NCBI RefSeq assembly: GCF_042657065.1
Contig: NZ_JBHSNF010000002.1
Location: 620,001 to 684,000 of the forward strand
DNA length: 64,000 nt
Reading direction: 5' to 3'
Source: Rhodanobacter ginsengisoli
GTDB lineage: Bacteria > Pseudomonadota > Gammaproteobacteria > Xanthomonadales > Rhodanobacteraceae
Of the stretch, positions 42,087 to 51,507 are shown piece by piece; within the stretch, counting starts at the first letter, position 1, and every line of letters starts with the position of its first letter. The notes below the pieces were generated by a model that saw nothing but the letters and a program-made list of their open reading frames with translations, was not told the DNA's origin and searched no databases. A program made the translations under genes and the position numbers.

Positions 42087-42707
42087 ATGCAACTGATTGG
42101 CATGCTCGATTCCCCGTTCGTGCGGCGCGCCGCCATCTCGCTGCACATGCTGGGCATTCCGTTCGAGCACCGCTCGCTGTCGGTATTCAGCGACTTCGAG
42201 ACGTTCCGCCAGATCAATCCGCTGGTGAAGGCACCCACGCTGGTCTGCGACGATGGCATGCAATTGATCGATTCCAGCCTGATCATCGACTACGCCGAGT
42301 CCATCGTGGCACCGGAACAGCGCCTGATGCCGACCGAACCGGTGCAACGACGCGTCGCCCTGCGACTGATCGGGCTGGCGCTGCTGGTTGCGGAGAAATC
42401 CGTGCAGATCGTCTACGAACGCAAGCGCCCGGATGAACTGCGCTACGGTCCCTGGCTGCAGCGCGTGGGTACCCAGCTGGAGGCGGCCGGCGCGATGCTG
42501 GATCGGGAAGTCGGTGAAATCGCCACCACCTGGCTGCACGGCGAACAGCCAGGCCAGGCGGACATCACGACCGCGGTAGCCTGGGGTTTTGCCCGGCTGG
42601 TCCAGCCGGAGCTGATCACGGCAGAGGATTACCCTGCCCTCGCCAGCCTCGCCGCCCGAGCCGAACGCTTGCCGGCGTTCCAGGCATGTCCGCTGCCGAA
42701 CGGATAA
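42087..42707 (+). CDS. Glutathione S-transferase family protein
   Basis: 206 aa. N-terminal thioredoxin-like domain MQLIGMLDSPFVRRAAISLH (Ser9 in the usual active-site loop position), NPLVKAPTLVCDDG with the cis-Pro, and LIDSSLIIDYAE that binds the glutathione gamma-glutamyl group; helical C-terminal domain. Substrate unknown. Ends 6 nt before convergent radA. Confidence 0.88.
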   Translation: MQLIGMLDSPFVRRAAISLHMLGIPFEHRSLSVFSDFETFRQINPLVKAPTLVCDDGMQLIDSSLIIDYAESIVAPEQRLMPTEPVQRRVALRLIGLALLVAEKSVQIVYERKRPDELRYGPWLQRVGTQLEAAGAMLDREVGEIATTWLHGEQPGQADITTAVAWGFARLVQPELITAEDYPALASLAARAERLPAFQACPLPNG

Positions 42708-42713
42708 GTCCCC

Positions 42714-44099
42714 TCAGCGGCAGGCATCGATCGCTTCGGACAAGCGCTCCACCCCGATCACTTCCAGTTCGCCGATCCTGCCCTTCTTCGGCGCGTTCGC
42801 CTTCGGCACGATCGCGCGCCTGAAGCCGTGCGTGGCCGCCTCCTTCAGCCGCTCCTCGCCATTCGGCACCGGCCGGATCTCGCCGGAAAGGCCGACCTCG
42901 CCGAACGCGATGGTCTGCTCGGGCAATGGCCGGTCGCGCAGACTGGAGAGCACCGCCAGCAGCACCGGCAGATCCGCCGCGGTTTCCTGCACGCGGATGC
43001 CGCCGACCACGTTGACGAACACGTCCTGATCGTAGGCCGCCACGCCGCCATGCCGATGCAGCACCGCCAGCAGCATGGCCAGCCGGTTCTGTTCCAGTCC
43101 CAGGGTGACGCGGCGCGGGTTGCCCAGCGAGGACTGGTCGACCAGCGCCTGCACCTCCACCAGCAGCGGCCGGGTGCCCTCGCGGGTCACCATCACCACG
43201 CTGCCGGAGGTCGGCCCGCTGTGCGCGGACAGGAAGATCGCCGACGGATTGGGCACCTCGCGCAGTCCCTTGTCGGACATCGCGAACACGCCCAGCTCGT
43301 TGACCGCGCCGAAGCGGTTCTTGAACGCGCGCAGCACCCGGAACCGGCTGCCGGACTCGCCCTCGAAATACAGCACGGCATCGACCATGTGCTCGAGCAC
43401 ACGCGGCCCGGCAATGCCGCCGTCCTTGGTGACGTGCCCGACCAGGAACACCGAGGTGCCGGTTTCCTTGGCGAAGCGGGTCAGCTTGGCCGCCGACTCG
43501 CGCACCTGGCTGACCGACCCCGGCGCCGCGCTGAGCAGCTCGGTCCAGATCGTCTGGATCGAATCGATCACCAGCACCCGCGGCCGCGTCGCCATCGCCT
43601 GCTCGAGGATCCGTTCTATGCAGGTTTCCGCCAGGGCCTGCAGCGGCTCCAGCGACAGCCCCAGACGCTGCGCCCGCGAAGCGACCTGCGACAGCGATTC
43701 CTCGCCGGTGACGTACACGCTGGGCAGCTGCAACCCCAGCGTCCCCAGCACCTGCAGCAGCAAGGTGGACTTGCCGATGCCGGGATCCCCGCCGATCAGC
43801 ACCACCGAGCCCTGCACCAGGCCGCCACCGAGCACGCGATCCAGTTCGCCGATCCCGGTCAGGGTGCGCGCCTCGGTGGTCATCGCCACGGCGGTCAGCG
43901 GCGTGATCCGCGCCGAGCCGGCCGCCTGGCCGGCATAACTGGAACGCTGCGCGCCGACGGATGCCGCCGCCGCGGTGGCCGGCATCAACACGATCGCACT
44001 GAGCGTATTCCACACCCCGCACTCGACGCACTGCCCCTGCCACTTGTTGTGCTCGGCGCCGCACTCGGTGCAGACATAGGCGGTCTTGGCTTTGGCCAT
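42714..44099 (-). CDS. radA: DNA repair protein RadA
   Basis: 461 aa. N-terminal C4 zinc finger (YVCTECGAEHNKWQGQCVEC), RecA-like ATPase with Walker A GGDPGIGKSTLLLQVLG, the RadA-specific KNRFGAVNELGVFAM motif and a C-terminal Lon-protease-like domain without the catalytic pair (GEVGLSGEIRPVPNGEERL). Processes recombination intermediates and promotes branch migration. Confidence 0.97.
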   Translation of the reverse strand: MAKAKTAYVCTECGAEHNKWQGQCVECGVWNTLSAIVLMPATAAAASVGAQRSSYAGQAAGSARITPLTAVAMTTEARTLTGIGELDRVLGGGLVQGSVVLIGGDPGIGKSTLLLQVLGTLGLQLPSVYVTGEESLSQVASRAQRLGLSLEPLQALAETCIERILEQAMATRPRVLVIDSIQTIWTELLSAAPGSVSQVRESAAKLTRFAKETGTSVFLVGHVTKDGGIAGPRVLEHMVDAVLYFEGESGSRFRVLRAFKNRFGAVNELGVFAMSDKGLREVPNPSAIFLSAHSGPTSGSVVMVTREGTRPLLVEVQALVDQSSLGNPRRVTLGLEQNRLAMLLAVLHRHGGVAAYDQDVFVNVVGGIRVQETAADLPVLLAVLSSLRDRPLPEQTIAFGEVGLSGEIRPVPNGEERLKEAATHGFRRAIVPKANAPKKGRIGELEVIGVERLSEAIDACR

Positions 44100-44185
44100 G
44101 CGGGTTTCCGGCTGGGATAAAGAGGTGGCGGCAAGCTTAGCCCGCGATCATCGCAAACCGCGAGACGCCCTGCCGCGGAAAGCAG

Positions 44186-45274
44186 TCAGCTTTCGTCCTC
44201 GACGAACAGCACCCGTCGGGTCATGCCGCAGGTGAGGTCGTAGGAGATCGTGCCGGCCTGCGCGGCGATGGTTTCCACCGGCAGTCCGGCGCCCCACAGC
44301 ACGACCCGGTCACCGATCTTCGCCGCGGGCGCCGTGCGCAGGTCGAGCGTGATCAGGTCCATCGAGACCCGGCCGATCAGCGGAACGCGCTGCTCGCCGA
44401 TCAGCACCGGGGTACCGGCAGCCGCGCTGCGCGGATAACCGTCACCATAACCCACCGCCGCCACGCCGACCGGCATGTCTTCGGGACAGGTCCAGGTGCC
44501 GTTGTAGCCGATGCGCTCGCCCTTGCCGATCCGGTTGATCGCAATCAGCTGGGTACTCAGCGTCATCGCCGGGCGAAAGCCGAAATCGGCGCCGCTGCGG
44601 CCATCAACCACCGACAGACCGTACAGCAGGCCGCCACTGCGCACCCAGTCCCCGCGCGCGGCGGGCCAACCGAGCACGGCGGCGGAATTGGACAACGAAC
44701 GCGGCCCCACGAACAGGCCGGTCGCCTCGGTGAAACGGGCGATCTGGGCGGGGGTCTGCTCGCCGTCGAACACTTCCGAATCGGAGAAGTGCGTGAGCAG
44801 GCCGATCTCCGGATCAATCCCCGCCATCGCCTGCAGTTGCGCATGCACCGCCGCCACCCGCTCCGGCGCGAAGCCGAGCCGATGCATGCCACTGTCGATC
44901 TTCAGCCACACCCGCAGGCGCCCCCGCGTCGGCGCCGCCTGCACCAGCCACTGCAACTGAGCTTCATGATGGATTGTCGCTTCCAGCTGCAGCCGCTGCA
45001 TCTCGGCGATGTCATGCGCATTGTCCGGGCCGGACAGCACCACGATGCGCTGCCGATGTCCCGCCGCCCGCAGGCGCAGGCCATCGCCCAGCGCGGCCAC
45101 CGCGAATGCCTCGGCCTCGCCGTCCAGCGCACGGGCCACGCGCTCCAGCCCGTGGCCGTAGGCGTCGGCCTTGACCACGGCCATCACCCGCGCCGGCGCC
45201 GCCAGCTGCTTGAGCCGCGCCAGGTTATGGCGCAGCGCGCCCAGATGGATGGTGGCGACGGTGGTGCGGCTCAT
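44186..45274 (-). CDS. alr: Alanine racemase
   Basis: 362 aa, PLP-dependent. Produces D-alanine for peptidoglycan. The PLP lysine is Lys35 in MAVVKADAYGHG; the second catalytic base lies in ERIGYNGTW; PLVGRVSMDLITLD-type block is present as LIGRVSMDLITLDL. Sits 19 nt downstream of dnaB and is probably co-transcribed. A DadX-type catabolic role is possible because a dadA-like gene occurs at 57.7 kb, but it is not adjacent. Confidence 0.96.
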   Translation of the reverse strand: MSRTTVATIHLGALRHNLARLKQLAAPARVMAVVKADAYGHGLERVARALDGEAEAFAVAALGDGLRLRAAGHRQRIVVLSGPDNAHDIAEMQRLQLEATIHHEAQLQWLVQAAPTRGRLRVWLKIDSGMHRLGFAPERVAAVHAQLQAMAGIDPEIGLLTHFSDSEVFDGEQTPAQIARFTEATGLFVGPRSLSNSAAVLGWPAARGDWVRSGGLLYGLSVVDGRSGADFGFRPAMTLSTQLIAINRIGKGERIGYNGTWTCPEDMPVGVAAVGYGDGYPRSAAAGTPVLIGEQRVPLIGRVSMDLITLDLRTAPAAKIGDRVVLWGAGLPVETIAAQAGTISYDLTCGMTRRVLFVEDES

Positions 45275-45293
45275 GGCAGACCGGGATCCGGGA

Positions 45294-46688
45294 TCAGTCG
45301 AACGAACCGACGAACGAATCCGGCGCGTAGTTCACGAACTGGGTGTAATGGCCAAGGAAGGTGAGCTTGCAGGTGTCGGTGGGGCCGTTGCGCTGCTTGC
45401 CGATGATGATCTCGGCGATGCCCTTGTCCGGCGATTCCTTGTTGTAGTACTCGTCGCGGTAGATGAACATGATCACGTCGGCGTCCTGCTCGATCGCGCC
45501 GGACTCGCGCAGGTCGGACATCATCGGACGCTTGTCGGCACGCTGCTCCAGCGAGCGGTTCAACTGCGACAGGGCGATCACCGGCACGTGCAACTCCTTG
45601 GCGAGGCCCTTCAGTGAACGTGAAATTTCTGAAATTTCGGTGGCGCGATTCTCCTTGTTGCCGGGCACCTGCATCAGCTGCAGGTAATCGATCACGATCA
45701 GGCCCAGTCCGCCGTGCTCCCGGTGCAGTCGGCGCGCACGCGAACGCAGCTCCACCGGCGACAGGCTGGGCGTGTCGTCGATGAAGATCTTGGCTTCGGA
45801 AAGAAGCGCGATGGCATTGGAGACGCGGGGCCAGTCCTCCTCCTCCAGCGTGCCGTTGCGCAGATGCTGCTGATGGATCCTGCCGACCGAGGAGATCAGG
45901 CGGAAGGCCAGCTGCGAGGACGACATTTCCATCGAGAAGACCACTACCGCCTTCTTGCCACCCAGCGCGGCTGCCTCGGCGATGTTCAGCGCGAATGCGG
46001 TTTTTCCCATCGACGGACGCGCCGCCACGATGATCAGATCCGAGGGCTGCAGGCCGGAGGTGAGGGCATCCAGGTCGGTGAATCCCGTGCTGACGCCGGT
46101 GAGCTGGCCGCGGTTCTCATAGCGCTCGGTAAGCAGCCGGAACGCGTCCTTCACCGCTTCGCGCATCGAGACGGAATCCTTCTTGCCGCGCGCACCGGAT
46201 TCGGCGATGTGGAACACGCGCTGCTCGGCGCTTTCCAGCACCTCCTGCACGCTCTTGCCTTCGGGACGATAGCCGTCCTCGGTAATCGAGGTGCCCGCAT
46301 CGATCAACTGACGCATCACCGATTTCTCGCGCACGATCTCGCCATAGGCGGCGATGTTGGCGGCGCTGGGCGTGCTGTTGGCCAGCTCGATCAGGTAACC
46401 GGCGCCGCCGACCATCTCGGCCAGTCCGTTGCTGTCGAACCAGTCGCCCAGGGTCACCGCGTCGCACGGCATGCCCTTGTTCGCCAGCTCGTTGATCGCG
46501 CGCCAGATCAGCCGGTGATCCTTGCGATAGAAGTCCTGCTCGGCCAGCCGGTCGGCGACCTTGTCCAGTGCATCCGGCGCCAGCATCAGGCCGCCCAGCA
46601 CCGCCTGTTCGGCATCGATGGAATGCGGCGGCACACGCAGCGCCTCGATGGCCGGGGAGGAGGATTTGCGTTCGGGCACGAAGGACAT
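45294..46688 (-). CDS. dnaB: Replicative DNA helicase
   Basis: 464 aa hexameric helicase. N-terminal domain starting PPHSIDAEQAVLGGLM, RecA-like ATPase with ARPSMGKTAFALNIAE (Walker A), VIDYLQLM (Walker B) and the C-terminal KQRNGPTDTCKLTF. Upstream are two DnaA boxes (46806-46814 and 46827-46835). Followed closely by alr. Confidence 0.97.
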   Translation of the reverse strand: MSFVPERKSSSPAIEALRVPPHSIDAEQAVLGGLMLAPDALDKVADRLAEQDFYRKDHRLIWRAINELANKGMPCDAVTLGDWFDSNGLAEMVGGAGYLIELANSTPSAANIAAYGEIVREKSVMRQLIDAGTSITEDGYRPEGKSVQEVLESAEQRVFHIAESGARGKKDSVSMREAVKDAFRLLTERYENRGQLTGVSTGFTDLDALTSGLQPSDLIIVAARPSMGKTAFALNIAEAAALGGKKAVVVFSMEMSSSQLAFRLISSVGRIHQQHLRNGTLEEEDWPRVSNAIALLSEAKIFIDDTPSLSPVELRSRARRLHREHGGLGLIVIDYLQLMQVPGNKENRATEISEISRSLKGLAKELHVPVIALSQLNRSLEQRADKRPMMSDLRESGAIEQDADVIMFIYRDEYYNKESPDKGIAEIIIGKQRNGPTDTCKLTFLGHYTQFVNYAPDSFVGSFD

Positions 46689-46805
46689 CGACTTACCTCG
46701 GGGAGGATTCCCTCAGTGAAAACGGGCAGCTCACCGACGTTGCGCGGGCGACTGCACTGACGACCATCATACGCGGCAGCATCTCAGCCGCCGAGACAAT
46801 AACCC

Positions 46806-46835
46806 TGTGGATAAGCTGTGCGTTGATGGGGATAA
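46806..46835 (-). promoter_or_regulatory. Two DnaA boxes upstream of dnaB
   Basis: On the minus strand TTATCCACA (46806-46814, perfect consensus) and TTATCCCCA (46827-46835, 8 of 9), same orientation, 21 bp apart. They lie 118-147 nt upstream of the dnaB start and suggest DnaA control of dnaB. Confidence 0.55.
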
Positions 46836-46865
46836 CTCACCTCTTCCCGCCACCCTTCCGGGGTC

Positions 46866-46899
46866 GAAAAACAGACGGGCGCCTCGCGGCGCCCGTCTG
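46866..46899 (-). terminator. Intrinsic terminator after rplI
   Basis: On the minus strand CAGACGGGCGCC, short loop, GGCGCCCGTCTG, then TTTTT; begins 29 nt after the rplI stop. Confidence 0.85.
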
Positions 46900-46928
46900 C
46901 ATCCATCATCGAAGATGGCGTTTGCGGC

Positions 46929-47378
46929 TTACTTGTCGCCGACCACGATCACCTTGACGGTGGTGTGGACGTCGGCATGCAGGTGAATGGCCACGTCGTA
47001 CTCGCCGGTGTTGCGAAGCGGGCCTTCGCCCAGGATCACTTCCACCTTGTTGACGGTGTGACCGGCCGCAGCCAGCGCTTCGGCAATGTCACGCGGGCCG
47101 ACCGAGCCGAACAGCTTGCCTTCGGCACTGGCGTGCGCGCTGATGGTCACCGAAGCATCGGCCAGCTTGGCCTTGCGCGACTCGGCGTCGGCCAGCAGGC
47201 TGTCGGCCTTCGCCTCGTACTCGGCACGGCGTTGTTCGAACGCAGCCAGGTTGGCGGCGTTGACGCGCACGGCCTTGCCCTGCGGCAGCAGGTAGTTGCG
47301 GCCGTAACCCGGCTTCACGTCGACCTTGTCGCCGAGCGTGCCCAGATTGCGGACTTTCTGCAGAAGAATGAGTTCCAT
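46929..47378 (-). CDS. rplI: 50S ribosomal protein L9
   Basis: 149 aa. N-terminal RNA-binding domain MELILLQKVRNLGTLGDKVD, VKPGYGRNYLLPQGKAV, long connecting helix and C-terminal domain. Third gene of the rpsF-rpsR-rplI group; a 219-nt gap containing a repeat element separates it from rpsR, unusual for this operon. Strong terminator downstream. Confidence 0.97.
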   Translation of the reverse strand: MELILLQKVRNLGTLGDKVDVKPGYGRNYLLPQGKAVRVNAANLAAFEQRRAEYEAKADSLLADAESRKAKLADASVTISAHASAEGKLFGSVGPRDIAEALAAAGHTVNKVEVILGEGPLRNTGEYDVAIHLHADVHTTVKVIVVGDK

Positions 47379-47445
47379 GATGGTTCCTGTTCGTTAGCAC
47401 CGGTGTGGCCCGGCGCAGCCAGAGGACGGTTGTCCGAAAGTATTG

Positions 47446-47590
47446 CTCCCTCTCCCCGTCGGGGAGAGGGCTGGGGTGAGGGGCCCAGGCTTGCGCTGGT
47501 GTCTGATCGAAGCGCGCATTGATCAAGTCCTGCGCGAGCACCCGCCCCTCATCTGCCCTGCGGGCATCTTCTCCCCGGCGGGGAGAAGAG
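47446..47590. repeat. Two-hairpin intergenic repeat inside the rpsR-rplI gap
   Basis: Hairpin 1: CCCTCTCCCC / GGGGAGAGGG (47448-47470) followed by CTGGGGTGAGGGG. Hairpin 2: CTTCTCCCC...GGGGAGAAG (47568-47588) preceded by CCCCTCATCTGCCC. The outer GGGTGAGGGG and CCCCTCATC are also complementary. Similar elements are widespread in proteobacterial intergenic DNA; a shorter relative occurs at 59731-59768. Confidence 0.75.
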
Positions 47591-47597
47591 CCTGTGG

Positions 47598-47828
47598 TCA
47601 GACGTCGTGGTTGTCGGTGTACGGCAGCAGCGACAGGAAGCGTGCGCGCTTGATCGCGGTGGCCAGCTGACGCTGATAGCGCGCCTTGGTACCGGTGATG
47701 CGGCTCGGCACGATCTTGCCGTTCTCGGTAACGTACTGACGCAGGGTGTTGAGATCCTTGTAGTCGATCTCCTTCACGTCTTCGGCAGTGAAGCGGCAGA
47801 ACTTGCGGCGGCGGAAAAACTTGGACAT
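47598..47828 (-). CDS. rpsR: 30S ribosomal protein S18
   Basis: 76 aa. Core RKFCRFTAEDVKEIDYKDLN, LRQYVTENGKIVPSRITGTK and YQRQLATAIKRARFLSLLPY is fully conserved. Located 14 nt after rpsF; pairs with S6 on the 30S platform. Confidence 0.97.
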   Translation of the reverse strand: MSKFFRRRKFCRFTAEDVKEIDYKDLNTLRQYVTENGKIVPSRITGTKARYQRQLATAIKRARFLSLLPYTDNHDV

Positions 47829-47842
47829 GGTCTGGATTCCTA

Positions 47843-48286
47843 TCAGTCGTCGCTGTCGCGATCGTTATCGCTGTCGTCACGGTCACGCCCACGCGGGCGG
47901 CCCTCGCCTTCGCCATCGCTGTCGTCATCACGGCGACGGGTGGACTTGGCATCGTCCTTTTCCTTCGACTTCAGGATGAAGGACGGCTCGGTGTCGGCTT
48001 CGTCACGACGCACGACCAGGTGGCGCAGCACGGCGTCGTTGAAGCGGAAACCCGACTCCAGCTCGTTCAGCGCGTTCTGGCTCACTTCGATATTGAGCAT
48101 GACGTAGTGAGCCTTGGCCAGGTTCACGATCGGATAGGCCAGCTGGCGACGGCCCCAGTCTTCCAGGCGGTGGATCTTGCCACCGTCGGTCTCGATCAGC
48201 GCCTTGTAGCGCTCGATCATCGCCGGAACCTGCTCGCTCTGATCAGGATGGACCAGAAACACAACTTCGTAATGACGTAGCGTCAT
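47843..48286 (-). CDS. rpsF: 30S ribosomal protein S6
   Basis: 147 aa. Core MTLRHYEVVFLVHPDQSEQV, RLEDWGRRQLAYPI and KAHYVMLNIEV as in S6. The C-terminus extends with an Asp/Arg/Ser-rich tail (about 35 residues ending RDSDD), recalling the glutamylated C-terminus of E. coli S6 (RimK substrate) but built of Asp-Arg repeats. The ATG at 48286 is chosen; the upstream frame extension is not coding. A promoter-like pair lies at 48420-48449. Confidence 0.96.
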   Translation of the reverse strand: MTLRHYEVVFLVHPDQSEQVPAMIERYKALIETDGGKIHRLEDWGRRQLAYPIVNLAKAHYVMLNIEVSQNALNELESGFRFNDAVLRHLVVRRDEADTEPSFILKSKEKDDAKSTRRRDDDSDGEGEGRPRGRDRDDSDNDRDSDD

Positions 48287-48419
48287 TGTGGGTTGACTCC
48301 TTGTGGATGCGGCCTTGCGGCCTCGCAGCCTCCCGCCGGTGCGGTGAGGCAAGTAGCTGTCGCCGCCCGGCAGGCGCAAACCTTGCGGAATGGGCCGGTC
48401 GGGCGTGGACAGAAGCGGA

Positions 48420-48449
48420 ATTGTACGGCGCCTGCGGATGATCGCGCAA
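48420..48449 (-). promoter_or_regulatory. Possible sigma70 promoter for rpsF-rpsR-rplI
   Basis: On the minus strand TTGCGC (48444-48449), 18-nt spacer, TACAAT (48420-48425), about 134 nt upstream of rpsF. The -10 is strong (5 of 6), the -35 weak. Confidence 0.4.
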
Positions 48450-48484
48450 GTCATTGAAAATCAATGGCCCGCGGCAGGGCGGCT

Positions 48485-48811
48485 TCAGCTGATGGTGAAG
48501 CTCTCGCCGCAACCGCATTCGCCGGTGGCATTCGGGTTGTGGAACACGAAACTGGCGTTGAGGCCCTGACGCTGGAAGTCGATCACCGTGCCCTCCACCA
48601 TCGCCAGACTCTTGTCGTTGACGATCAGCGGCAACCCGTCCACTTCGACCACCCGGTCGCCCTCGCCGATCGCCTCGGCCAGATCCACCACATAGGCAAA
48701 TCCGGAACAGCCGGTGCGCCTGACCCCGAAACGCACACCGGCGGCAGCGGGCGTCGCTGCCAGAAAATGGCGCATGCGTTCATTCGCGGCGGGAGTGATG
48801 GTGATGCTCAT
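48485..48811 (-). CDS. erpA: A-type iron-sulfur cluster carrier (ErpA/IscA family)
   Basis: 108 aa. Three cluster-binding cysteines: Cys35 in RRTGCSGFAYV, Cys99 and Cys101 in ECGCGESF, the same numbering as E. coli IscA. Delivers Fe-S clusters to target enzymes. Stand-alone and divergent from asnS; ErpA, IscA and SufA cannot be told apart with certainty from this sequence. ATG 48811 chosen over 48850 because it gives the standard MSITITPAA start. Confidence 0.9.
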   Translation of the reverse strand: MSITITPAANERMRHFLAATPAAAGVRFGVRRTGCSGFAYVVDLAEAIGEGDRVVEVDGLPLIVNDKSLAMVEGTVIDFQRQGLNASFVFHNPNATGECGCGESFTIS

Positions 48812-48961
48812 GACGGTATATCCAACCTCGAAAGTGGCCCGAAGTGTCACAGCTCGGGCGACAGCTACATTATCATGCCGGCTCGGCTTGCACGCCGCGG
48901 GGCGTCAGCGCGATTCATTACTACTCGTCGATATGCGGCGAATCAGCAGGAGTTTCAATTC

Positions 48962-50362
<1,401 letters not shown>

Positions 50363-50376
50363 GTATCCCGTCTGCC

Positions 50377-51177
50377 ATGTCGCATCGCTTCTCCGCCATC
50401 GCCGCCGCCCTGGCCGCCACCGTCGTGCTGGCCGGCTGCCACAGTGCCAAAGCACTGCTGCCGCCGAACCTGCGACCGCCCTCGGAGACCGCCGGCGACC
50501 CGTTGAAGCTGGCCCAGCAGCGCTTGCTGGAGGCCACGCCGTGCTGCAGCAGCTTCGCCGATTTTTCCTATCGCAGCATGCTGCCGTGGCAGCCACAGCG
50601 GTTCACCCTGGGCAGCGGCAGCATGGTGGCGAACCTGGACGGAACGCACAGCTACTTTCTGGCCTTCCGCCTGCCGACCGACGTGAAGCTGCCGTACCGG
50701 CTGGCCGTGAAATCGGAATTGAACGGCCGCTGGCTGCATGCCAGCTACCTGTTCGCGCCCACCATCGTGCTGCTGGACGAGGGGTTCCAGCCGATCCGTA
50801 CCGAAGACATCGACCTGTGCGAGCACATGGGCTGGAGCGACGAAACCACCGGCGCGTTCGGCAGCGTCAAGATCGACAGCAGGAAGCCCCGCTACCTGCT
50901 GGTCTACAGCTCCGCCCGGCAGCAATCGGGCAAGACCTACTGGGAGCAGTCCCCCGCCTCGTTTTCCACGACCACGGCGGCTTCGCTGAAGATGAACTCC
51001 GCCGGCAGCTTCAGCATTCCGCACGGGCCGGATGGCTCGCTGTGGATCGGCATGATGAACACGACCTACCAGAAGGCCATCGACAGCTCGGTCTGCGGCA
51101 AGCCGGCCAGCGGCGACGGCCTGCTGAACTCGCTGTCGCTCCCGTGGGGCAGCAGCAAGACCGGCAGTTCGCGATGA
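50377..51177 (+). CDS. MalM-like periplasmic lipoprotein
   Basis: 266 aa. Lipoprotein signal with lipobox VVLAGC (Cys20). The mature part contains ATPCCSSFADFSYRSMLP, resembling the CC..F..L.Y motif of MalM-family proteins, followed by a beta-rich domain (SYFLAFRLPT, YLFAPTIVLLDEGFQPIR). MalM itself has no settled function. No maltose genes are adjacent; the next gene, a small membrane protein, overlaps the stop by ATGA. Confidence 0.72.
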   Translation: MSHRFSAIAAALAATVVLAGCHSAKALLPPNLRPPSETAGDPLKLAQQRLLEATPCCSSFADFSYRSMLPWQPQRFTLGSGSMVANLDGTHSYFLAFRLPTDVKLPYRLAVKSELNGRWLHASYLFAPTIVLLDEGFQPIRTEDIDLCEHMGWSDETTGAFGSVKIDSRKPRYLLVYSSARQQSGKTYWEQSPASFSTTTAASLKMNSAGSFSIPHGPDGSLWIGMMNTTYQKAIDSSVCGKPASGDGLLNSLSLPWGSSKTGSSR

Positions 51178-51488
51178 TCATCCTGTATCTCGGGTTGCTG
51201 GTCGCCGGTGTCAGCCTGTTCCTGCTGTCGTATGTCGCCCAGTTCCGACTGACCGCCTTGCTGCGTGAGCGGTATCCGCAGCACTGGCAAGTCATCGTCG
51301 AACCGGAACACGGCAAGACCTCGGCAATGCGCACCTGGATCCGCATGCAGCACGTGCTGCGGTCGCCGGCGCTGCCCGCCCTGGGTGACGCCAGCATCAA
51401 TCGCTGGCGCGACATATGGCGCTACAGCCCATGGCTGGGCTGGCTGAGCTGGCTCGCCGCCCTGGCGATGCGCCTGCTGCTGCACTGA
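51174..51488 (+). CDS. Small inner-membrane protein of unknown function
   Basis: 104 aa. N-terminal membrane helix (about 2-21, ILYLGLLVAGVSLFLLSYV), a basic middle part with MRTWIRMQHVLRSPALPALGD, and a second hydrophobic segment near the C-terminus. Overlaps the lipoprotein gene (ATGA), so a functional pair is likely. Family not recognised. Confidence 0.75.
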   Translation: MIILYLGLLVAGVSLFLLSYVAQFRLTALLRERYPQHWQVIVEPEHGKTSAMRTWIRMQHVLRSPALPALGDASINRWRDIWRYSPWLGWLSWLAALAMRLLLH

Positions 51489-51507
51489 ATTCCCGGAGGA
51501 CGACCCG

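Noticed and set aside
46689..46928. Replication origin at the DnaA boxes
   Set aside because: Only two boxes, no AT-rich unwinding region, and dnaA/dnaN are absent nearby; regulation of dnaB is simpler.
47446..47590. CRISPR-like or integron array in the rpsR-rplI gap
   Set aside because: Only inverted hairpins, no regular direct repeats or spacers.
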